This document shows positions 18,429-25,195 of a stretch of DNA of 49,682 nt, in pieces (position 1 is the stretch's first letter; each line of letters opens with the position of its first letter). A model generated the notes under the pieces. That model made no database searches, was not told where the DNA came from, and saw nothing but the letters and a program-made list of their open reading frames with translations. The position numbers and the translations under genes are program-made. The DNA comes from Planctomycetota bacterium (lineage in GTDB: Bacteria > Planctomycetota > Phycisphaerae > UBA1845), in contig JACQXM010000038.1 in assembly GCA_016208685.1 (NCBI GenBank), positions 1 through 49,682 of the forward strand, given 5' to 3'.

Positions 18429-19490
18429 TTGACTCAGCGCGAACGCGCCACCTTCGACGCCGCCGAGCTTGCGGTCGTCCTGAGCTATTGGGACCTCGGC
18501 GTCATCGAATCCGTCACCCCGTTTCTGCGCGGTTCATTGCGCAGCCCGAAGGTGGGGGTCGTCAGCGAGCGGGGCAAGTTCCTGCTCAAGCGTCGCGCAC
18601 CGCGGCGTGCCCATCCGGACCGCGTTCGCTTCTCGCACCGCGTGCAGCAGCACCTGGCGGCCGGGGGCTTCCCCGTCGCCCGGCTGCAACCCACGCGCGA
18701 CCGCGGCCACACCTTCGTCCAACTGCGCGAAAGTATCTACGAGCTGTTCGAGTTCATCGCCGGCGGGCCCTTCCGCCACACGGTGGAAGAGGCCATGGAC
18801 GCCGGATATGTCCTGGCCAGGTTCCATCAGGCAATGCACGGCTTCGCCGCGCCGCCCTCATTGCCCGCCCCGCGCGGAGACTACCACGAAGGCGTCGGTG
18901 TTCGCTCCGGTCTGCTGAGCATCGGCTCGACGCTCAGCTCCCATGACAGCTTCACGGGCGACGAGGCCGAGCTGGCTGCGCTGGTGCAGTTTCTGGTCAC
19001 GGCCTACGAGGCGGCGCAGGAAACGGTGGAGACGACCGGTTTTTCCGCCCTGCCGCCGACCATCGTGCATTGCGACTGGCACCCGGGCAACCTGCTTTTC
19101 CGCAAGGAGCGGGTTGTGGCCGCCCTGGACTATGACTCGGTGCGGTTGTCGCGCCAGGTGATCGACGTCGCCAACGGCGCCCTGCAATTCTCCATGGTGG
19201 CGAGCGGCGATCCCGCCGGCTGGCCGGAGCACACCGATGAGGCGCGCTATCACGCCTTCCTCAAGGGGTATGAGTCGCTGTTCCCGCTGTCGCCGCAGGA
19301 ATGGAGTTGGATTCCGCATCTTATGACGCAGGCGCTCATCGCCGAATGCGTTCCTCCGATCCAGGAGACCGGCTCGCTGGGGCCTTGGGCAGGGTTCCGG
19401 GTGCTCCAGATGGTGCGGCGCAAACTCCGCTGGTTGGCGGCGAACGAGACGCGCCTGGAACGTTCCGCGCGCGGCGTCGTGGCGACGTGA
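18429..19490 (+). CDS. Aminoglycoside-phosphotransferase-fold kinase (homoserine-kinase-like)
   Basis: This protein has about 353 residues and the APH/choline-kinase fold. A lobe-one strand carries the ATP-binding lysine (GKFLLKRRAP), followed by the YELFEFIAGGPF hinge, the catalytic loop IVHCDWHPGNLLF (Brenner-type HxDxxxxN) and the metal-binding ALDYDSVRLS. The substrate is not predictable: relatives phosphorylate small alcohols or sugars, and some act in spore-coat or membrane metabolism. I prefer the TTG at 18429 because GAGGAGG ends about 6 bases upstream. The upstream ATG at 18366 adds 21 residues and would overlap the start of the divergent HD gene. The C-terminal MVRRKLRWLAANE is typical of the family. 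Confidence 0.75.
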   Translation: MTQRERATFDAAELAVVLSYWDLGVIESVTPFLRGSLRSPKVGVVSERGKFLLKRRAPRRAHPDRVRFSHRVQQHLAAGGFPVARLQPTRDRGHTFVQLRESIYELFEFIAGGPFRHTVEEAMDAGYVLARFHQAMHGFAAPPSLPAPRGDYHEGVGVRSGLLSIGSTLSSHDSFTGDEAELAALVQFLVTAYEAAQETVETTGFSALPPTIVHCDWHPGNLLFRKERVVAALDYDSVRLSRQVIDVANGALQFSMVASGDPAGWPEHTDEARYHAFLKGYESLFPLSPQEWSWIPHLMTQALIAECVPPIQETGSLGPWAGFRVLQMVRRKLRWLAANETRLERSARGVVAT

Positions 19491-19614
19491 AACACATCGG
19501 AGCGCAGAGCCCTCGAATCGAACGGGGGCTGAGCGGCGACCTGCCGGCGTGGTAACGCGGGCCCGAGCCGCGCCCAGGGGCGGCGCAATCCGTCGGGCGG
19601 TTTCCCGCCGCGCG

Positions 19615-20019
19615 TCACACGCGCACCGCCGCCCCCGCCAGTGCCACAGCGTGGTCGTTCTCCACAATGCTCCCGGAGACGCCGATGGCGCCGATCACTT
19701 CGCCCTGCTCGTTCTTGACCGGCACGCCGCCGGGAAAAGTGATCAGCCCGCCGTTGGAGTGCTCGATGTTGTAGAGTGATCCACCCGGTTGCGCGAGTTT
19801 TCCCAGCTCGCCGGTCGGCATGTCGAAGAAGCGGGCGGTCCGCGCCTTCTTGATGGCGACATCAACCGAGCCCAGCCAGGCGCCGTCCATCCGCGCAAAG
19901 GCCTTCAAGTTGGCACCGGCGTCCACGACCGCGATGTTCATGCGGGCGCCCAGGGCCGCGGCCTTCTCCATGGCCGCGGACACCATGGCCCGTGCCTGGT
20001 GCAGCGAAATGTCGTTCAT
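19615..20019 (-). CDS. Heme-binding GlcG/HbpS family protein
   Basis: This 134-residue protein belongs to the GlcG/HbpS (DUF336) family. Landmarks are the N-terminal helix ([19 protein letters not shown]), [55 protein letters not shown] and [20 protein letters not shown]. Full length for the family. HbpS in Streptomyces binds heme and modulates a two-component system; GlcG of the glycolate locus is of unknown function. A heme or small-molecule sensing role is plausible but unproven here. The ATG at 20019 has GGGAGGAAT upstream. It lies alone, convergent with the APH-fold kinase gene. Confidence 0.85.
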   Translation of the reverse strand: MNDISLHQARAMVSAAMEKAAALGARMNIAVVDAGANLKAFARMDGAWLGSVDVAIKKARTARFFDMPTGELGKLAQPGGSLYNIEHSNGGLITFPGGVPVKNEQGEVIGAIGVSGSIVENDHAVALAGAAVRV

Positions 20020-20321
20020 GGCTCTGATTCCTCCCGTTTCCAGGCCCCATGGGCTACGGCGACGGCACGTGCGTCGCGCGGTTAACGATTCCTCGGAGCG
20101 GGCGGCGCGTTCACGGCGGCCCTCGCCGCCCGATCTACTCCGCGCCTCGCGGCGATCCACGAAGACCGCCCGTCCGGTCGAGGATTATAGCGGGCGAACG
20201 GCCCATGTCGCGCCCGGCCGGTTTGCCGCGCCGGGACGGTTCGGATAGCCTTGAGGCCATCGCTCGCGGACAGCGCGCCCGCGGGCCACGGGAGGACCTC
20301 AACCCCTCGGAGGGTGAATCC

Positions 20322-21689
20322 ATGATCGAAAAAGTCATCGCCTACATCGACGCCCAGCGCGAGACGTATGTTTCGCGGCTTAACGAGTTGCTGCGGATTC
20401 CCAGCATCTCCACCGACCCCGAGCGCCGCGCCGACACCCGCCGCGCCGGCCAGTGGGTGCACCAGCTTCTGCTGGCGTGCGGCATGAAGAGCGAGATGCT
20501 CGACACCGCCGGACATCCCTGCATCATCGCCGACAGCGGTGCCGGAGACGGCCCGGCGGTGCTCATCTACGGCCATTATGATGTGCAGCCCACCGGCGAC
20601 GAGTCGCTGTGGCACTCGCCGCCGTTCGAACCCACGGTGCGCAACGGTTCCGTCTTCGCCCGGGGCTCGGCCGACGACAAGGGCCAGGTGCTCGCCCACC
20701 TGCTCGCCGCAGAAGCCTGGATGAAGGTGGCGGGCAAGCTCCCCACGCGGGTGAAATTCCTGATCGAGGGGGAAGAGGAGATCGGCTCGCCGAATCTGGA
20801 GCGCATCGTGCAATCGCAGGGCGAGCGTCTGGCGTGCGGCTACGTGGCGCTCTCCGACACGCCGAAGTTCAACGCCGACATTCCCGCGATTACCTACGGG
20901 ACCAAGGGGCTCATCTACAAGGAGATCATCGTCACCGGTCCCAAGCAGAACCTGCACAGCGGCTCCTACGGCGGCACGCTCACCAACCCCGGCAACGCGG
21001 CGGCGCAGATCATCGCTCGCATGCACGATGCCGATCGCCGGGTCACCGTGCCTGGATTCTACGACGACGTGCGCGAACTCACCGCCGAGGAGAAGGCGCA
21101 GATGAAGCGCCTGCCGTTCGACGAACAGGGGTACCTGTCAGCGATGGGGGCCCCGGCGCTCACGGGCGAGAGGGGTTTCACGACGCTGGAGCGCCGGTGG
21201 GCCCGCCCTACGCTCGACGTCAACGGAATCGTCGGGGGGTTCATCGGAGCCGGCGCCTCCACCGTCATCCCCGCGAAGATGGTGGTGAAGGTCTCCATGC
21301 GCCTCGTGCCCAACCAGAAGCACGAGAAGGTATCACGGGCCTTCGACGAGTACGTGCGGTCACTGGCGCCGGAGGGGGTAACGATCGAGCTGCTCAATCA
21401 CAGCCACTGTTCCGCGTACGTCAGTCCGCTCGGCACGCCGGGCATGAAGGCCGCAGAGGCGGCGATCGAGGCGGGATTCGGCAAGAAACCGTTCTACATC
21501 CGTGAGGGCGGCACGCTGCCCATTCTGCCTTTGTTCAAGAGCGCCCTGGGGGCGGAGTCGTTGATGATCGGGTTCTGCCACCCGGATTGCAACGCCCACG
21601 GGCCGAACGAGTTCTTCGGACTCAGTGACTTCCATTGCGGAATCAAGACGGCGGCGCACTTTATGCATCGCATGTCCCAGGCAGCGTAG
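20322..21689 (+). CDS. M20-family dipeptidase/metallopeptidase
   Basis: A 455-residue M20 (CNDP/PepV-like) dipeptidase. Metal-site landmarks in order are VLIYGHYDVQP (His and Asp), FARGSADDKGQVLAHL (bridging Asp), FLIEGEEEIGSPN (catalytic and metal Glu), LSDTPKFN and the late HGPNEFFGLSDF (His). The dimerisation-domain signature HSGSYGGTLTNPGNAAAQII is also present. All ligands seem intact. It probably hydrolyses dipeptides or N-acyl amino acids in the cytoplasm; no signal peptide is seen. The ATG at 20322 has CGGAGG 8 bases upstream and gives the family's usual MIEKVIAYIDAQRETYVSRL start. A longer open frame to 20049 is rejected. Confidence 0.92.
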   Translation: MIEKVIAYIDAQRETYVSRLNELLRIPSISTDPERRADTRRAGQWVHQLLLACGMKSEMLDTAGHPCIIADSGAGDGPAVLIYGHYDVQPTGDESLWHSPPFEPTVRNGSVFARGSADDKGQVLAHLLAAEAWMKVAGKLPTRVKFLIEGEEEIGSPNLERIVQSQGERLACGYVALSDTPKFNADIPAITYGTKGLIYKEIIVTGPKQNLHSGSYGGTLTNPGNAAAQIIARMHDADRRVTVPGFYDDVRELTAEEKAQMKRLPFDEQGYLSAMGAPALTGERGFTTLERRWARPTLDVNGIVGGFIGAGASTVIPAKMVVKVSMRLVPNQKHEKVSRAFDEYVRSLAPEGVTIELLNHSHCSAYVSPLGTPGMKAAEAAIEAGFGKKPFYIREGGTLPILPLFKSALGAESLMIGFCHPDCNAHGPNEFFGLSDFHCGIKTAAHFMHRMSQAA

Positions 21690-21925
21690 GTTGCGGCAGC
21701 GGCAGGCGAAGGCCGGGCCGAGGCGCCCTTATGGACCGATAACTTCGGGCCGGTTGGATCGTGGCCGGGGATATGCGGCGGGGGGACCGGATTGGATTGC
21801 ACGGCGAGCGGCTTGCCTCCCGGCGGACGCATTGCCGATGAATACGGTGGCGGCGTTGCCTAACAGAGAACCGTGCGCCGGCTTGCCGGGCGTGCCGCGC
21901 ACAATGTATGCTTTATGGGAACGCG

Positions 21926-22861
21926 ATGCAGGTAAGAGACCACCTACCGTCGGGTCGGCGCCTGGGTCCCCTGAACGTGCGGGCCGCTGTAGTTCTGGCG
22001 GCCGCCATGACCGGGGCCGTGGGCGGGGGCGTTTCGGCGCGCGCCGACGTCTTCCGTGACATTGCCGTCGGTCTGGGATACGCCGGCTTCAACATCGAAG
22101 GACAGCGGAACGTTCTGAGCAACGGCGTGGACCTGCTGGTCAACACCCAATTCAGTGGAACGCCTCTGGATTTCGGCATCGGGGACCTGACGCTTAACGG
22201 CCCGATCTCCCTGGACGTTCGCGCCGGCCGCCGGTTCCTTCCCACGCTGGATATCTCGTTGACCACCGCGCTGAGCCGCGATCTGGCCGCTTCGCCGCTG
22301 GCATACTCGCTCAGCGCGGATGTGGGCAACCAGACGACCGACATCAGCGGCACGCTGCTCATCGACGCGGACCTGTCGATCAACAGCCTGGGCTTCTACG
22401 ACCTGAACCTTACCTATTCGTCGCGTCAGACGGTGGAGCGCGACGGGCGGTTCGCGGCAGGCACAGACACGAACGACTCCGACGTGGGACCGATCACGGT
22501 TTCGGGCAACATCTTCGCCGATCTGCTGGCGATGGTAACCGATCCTCTGTTCGGACAATCCGGGAGACCTAACCCTTTCGCTTCCTTCAGCGGCAACGCG
22601 CAACTCAAGGAGCTCTTCCGGACGTCCGCTGACGCCGCAGTGGTGGAACTGGCTTCCGCGGCGCCCGGCCAATCGCCGGCGCTGACGTTTCTTGGTCCAA
22701 CGTTGCGTCCCGTGGGTTCGCCCCCTCGACACGGCTCCGCACCGCCGGATCCGTCGCGAGGCCCCGCGAACAGCGTGGTTCCCGAGCCCGCGGTCCTTGT
22801 CCTTATGCTGCTCGCGGCGCCCGCCATCGTGTTCTACCGTCGCCGCTCCGACCTCCGCTGA
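21926..22861 (+). CDS. Exported PEP-CTERM sorting-domain protein
   Basis: This protein has about 311 residues. The signal peptide (AAVVLAAAMTGAVGGGVSARA) precedes a beta-rich, low-cysteine body (DVFRDIAVGLGYAGFNIEGQ onwards) with no named domain that I recognise. The C-terminus is a textbook PEP-CTERM tag: VPEP, a hydrophobic helix (AVLVLMLLAAPAIVFY) and RRRSDLR. The tag predicts processing by an exosortase, which is not in this window, with delivery to the surface or the exopolysaccharide matrix. An in-frame ATG at 21908 is an equally possible start. I chose 21926 because GGGA lies upstream and the signal peptide remains complete. Confidence 0.82.
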   Translation: MQVRDHLPSGRRLGPLNVRAAVVLAAAMTGAVGGGVSARADVFRDIAVGLGYAGFNIEGQRNVLSNGVDLLVNTQFSGTPLDFGIGDLTLNGPISLDVRAGRRFLPTLDISLTTALSRDLAASPLAYSLSADVGNQTTDISGTLLIDADLSINSLGFYDLNLTYSSRQTVERDGRFAAGTDTNDSDVGPITVSGNIFADLLAMVTDPLFGQSGRPNPFASFSGNAQLKELFRTSADAAVVELASAAPGQSPALTFLGPTLRPVGSPPRHGSAPPDPSRGPANSVVPEPAVLVLMLLAAPAIVFYRRRSDLR

Positions 22862-23281
22862 AACGGCCGAGCTGACGTCCTCAGACGGCCTCCGCCCGGT
22901 CGCAGATCAGCCAGTGACGTGGCTCGCCCCGGCCGCGGGGCTTGGTTCGCCGCCTTTGCGCATCGGGTCGCGATCCGCCCACGTGCCGCGGTCCCGGAGT
23001 GCGTTCTTCACCACACCGGCTCATCCGGCCGACCGCCGCCGGGCACCGCATCGCTTCAGGTAGGCGCGCCGCCCGTTGGGCTGCGCGCGCTCGATGGTCC
23101 GGCAACGGCCCTTCCGCCAGGCGCTCCCGGTCGAATTCTGATTTGCCGCCGCGCCATGCGGCCTCCTCAAGCGCATGCGAAGGCCCCGCAACGGGACGCC
23201 ACAGCGCTGCGGCATTCGCATCGCGGGAGCGTCCCGGCGGGGCCTGTTTTGACAACGTTCGGCCCGTCGCAGACGGGCCGG
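22862..23281. other. Intergenic region, no gene supported
   Basis: The open frame of the Cys-rich protein nominally extends to 23021, but beyond the hairpin at 23282-23330 its translation is Arg-rich and unlike the rest. A second hairpin lies at 23261-23279 (GGCCCGTC, loop GCA, GACGGGCC). No other gene is seen. The two flanking genes converge here. Confidence 0.45.
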
Positions 23282-25195
23282 AAAACCCCCTCGGTGGTTC
23301 GCCGCGAACAGCCGGCGGACCACCGAGGGGTGTATGAACGTTACGGGCAGGCCGGGCAGCTGGGCCCGCTCGACGTTGGACACCCCGTTGGGCGGCGTCC
23401 ACTGCCCGGCGGAGAAGTCACCGACGGTGTCGCCCCACTTCTTCGGGCATGGCCGCGGGACGGTGACCACCTGAAGTGGCGCCGAGAACACGATGTTGTC
23501 GATGGTCGCCACAATCTCGTACTTCGTCGGCGGGGGCACGCATTCGCCCTGACCGGCCGGACACTGACCGGCACCGCACATAACGGCGCAGGGTGCGCCG
23601 CTGACGGCGCACGCGAGCGGCGTGGTGGTGGTCTCCGGCCACGGGAAGATCTCACAGTCGCCCACGTGGACCACCGGCTCCGCCCACGGCCGCACGATGG
23701 GTTTCTGGCCCAGCGGCAGGACGGCGGCGATGCCGTTGGCGTCCGGGTTCCCGACCCAGCCGACGTCCACGGTCGGACCGGGGAACGTACGCCGCACCAG
23801 GAACTTGACCGGCGGCGACGCGGGATCCGGCTTAAACGAGAGGTACCGGTTCTTCGCCCGGTTGTGCGGCGCCGGGGCCGGAAGCGGCGGAGGCGGCGCC
23901 TGCACCGCGTCGCAAGCCACACGGATGTCGAGCTCGCTGATGCTCTGCCCGGCACTGGAATCGGTTCCGTCGGGCGACCAGCCGCCGACGCGGAGCGTGT
24001 AGCACGTGTCCTTCACCACGTCGATGCTGAGGAACGAGGTGGTGGAGAACTGCCCGAAGCAGTAGTCGTCGTTGCACTCGACCATTTGCTGCGTGGCGTG
24101 AGTGGGACAGACGCACGTCCCCGTGCCTCCGGTGTAGGCGATGAGCATAGAGTCGTAGGTGGCGGCGTTGCACATGTCAATCGACGCCACGCCGGTGCAC
24201 TCCGCCGTCCATGCGTACCAGATGTCGGCCTTGATGGCGTTGGGAGAGTTGGAGCATGCCGCGGGGTTTCCCGGTCCGTCAGTGGACGCCAGACGGTTGT
24301 CGGTGATTACGTCCTTGCAGCGATAGGTGTTCGGGGACGGCGGCCCGGTGCACGGCCCGAAGTCCGTGCCGGTGAGGTAATCGATGCAGTTCTGCGCTGA
24401 GAGGCTGCACACCAGGTCGGGGTTACCCGTGCAGACGCCGATGTCGGGATCGTTGACGATGCGCGTTCCCTCGCCGGTACCCGCGGCATCGCAGATGAGC
24501 TGCCGCCCGGTCGAGCAGACGTTGTTGTCCGGCTGCGGGCAGACCCCCACGCCGCAGGTGGCGTGCGGGATTCCGATGCCGTTGACCGCGGCACAGGCGC
24601 TTAGCGACGTAATCGACGGATCGCAGTTATTGGTGAAGCCCGGCCGGCAACACGCCACCGGCAGGTCACCGCAACCGCCGTCTTCGCCCGGAGTATTGGG
24701 CACGCGAATCCCCGAGTTCAGACAGAACACGTAGTCCGCGTTGTCGCGGTCCTCTGGGCCGTAGGAGCTGTTGGCGTCGCGGGCGCTGTAGCTGTTCCCG
24801 TCAGCGCTGCTCACCCAATTGGTCGTGCACACGCCGGTGCCTTCGGCCGTGATTTCCATCCAGTAGCACGACTGCGGAGTAACCGACAGGCCGGGACTGA
24901 GGGGCGCCGAGTAGTTCCACGCCGTCGTCCCCGTGACGGACGCCTTGGCATCCGGAACCAGAGGATCGTACGTGGCGATCAGCGTTCCCGGCAGGCCGAG
25001 GTTGTCCTCATAGAACTTCACGATGAAGTGATCGTCCGGAGGATCGTCGGAGCAACCCGGAAGCCCCGGCGGGTTCTGCGGCGGGTTGAAGCTGAACTCC
25101 CAGCAGATGCGGGTGACGGTGGCGTCCTGAGCCTCGAAATCGTCGGCCAGACGCCGGTTGAGCCGGCGGTCGCTGGCCCGTCCTCGAAGGGACAC
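23021..25195 (-). CDS. Large Cys-rich secreted protein, C-terminal part (frame-shifted from the part upstream)
   Basis: This continues the protein encoded upstream (25018-28161) in a different frame. The native reading begins about 25150 with LADDFEAQDATVTRICWEF. It contains Cys-rich segments (CGDLPVACCRPGFTNNCDPS, CNDDYCFGQFSTTSFLSIDV), a jelly-roll or pre-peptidase-like stretch (KADIWYAWTAECTGVASIDM...CYTLRVGGW, about residues 313-410) and a Pro-rich linker. A final domain ends PCPKKWGDTVGD...WTPPNGVSNVE. Related Phycisphaerae proteins, as I remember them, continue there into a dockerin-like DVxxxVxAFQ segment that is missing here. After about 23341 the translation is Arg-rich and runs through the terminator hairpin, so the last roughly 105 residues are doubtful; another frame stops with TAA at 23341-23343. 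Confidence 0.6.
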   Translation of the reverse strand: MSLRGRASDRRLNRRLADDFEAQDATVTRICWEFSFNPPQNPPGLPGCSDDPPDDHFIVKFYEDNLGLPGTLIATYDPLVPDAKASVTGTTAWNYSAPLSPGLSVTPQSCYWMEITAEGTGVCTTNWVSSADGNSYSARDANSSYGPEDRDNADYVFCLNSGIRVPNTPGEDGGCGDLPVACCRPGFTNNCDPSITSLSACAAVNGIGIPHATCGVGVCPQPDNNVCSTGRQLICDAAGTGEGTRIVNDPDIGVCTGNPDLVCSLSAQNCIDYLTGTDFGPCTGPPSPNTYRCKDVITDNRLASTDGPGNPAACSNSPNAIKADIWYAWTAECTGVASIDMCNAATYDSMLIAYTGGTGTCVCPTHATQQMVECNDDYCFGQFSTTSFLSIDVVKDTCYTLRVGGWSPDGTDSSAGQSISELDIRVACDAVQAPPPPLPAPAPHNRAKNRYLSFKPDPASPPVKFLVRRTFPGPTVDVGWVGNPDANGIAAVLPLGQKPIVRPWAEPVVHVGDCEIFPWPETTTTPLACAVSGAPCAVMCGAGQCPAGQGECVPPPTKYEIVATIDNIVFSAPLQVVTVPRPCPKKWGDTVGDFSAGQWTPPNGVSNVERAQLPGLPVTFIHPSVVRRLFAANHRGGFPARLRRAERCQNRPRRDAPAMRMPQRCGVPLRGLRMRLRRPHGAAANQNSTGSAWRKGRCRTIERAQPNGRRAYLKRCGARRRSAG
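23282..23330 (-). terminator. Probable intrinsic terminator of the Cys-rich protein gene
   Basis: On the minus strand a perfect 12-bp stem (ACCACCGAGGGG at 23319-23330 against CCCCTCGGTGGT at 23287-23298) with a 20-base loop is followed by GUUUUC at 23286-23281. This fits a rho-independent terminator for the minus-strand gene upstream. It lies inside the nominal open frame, which suggests the real stop codon lies before it. Confidence 0.6.
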
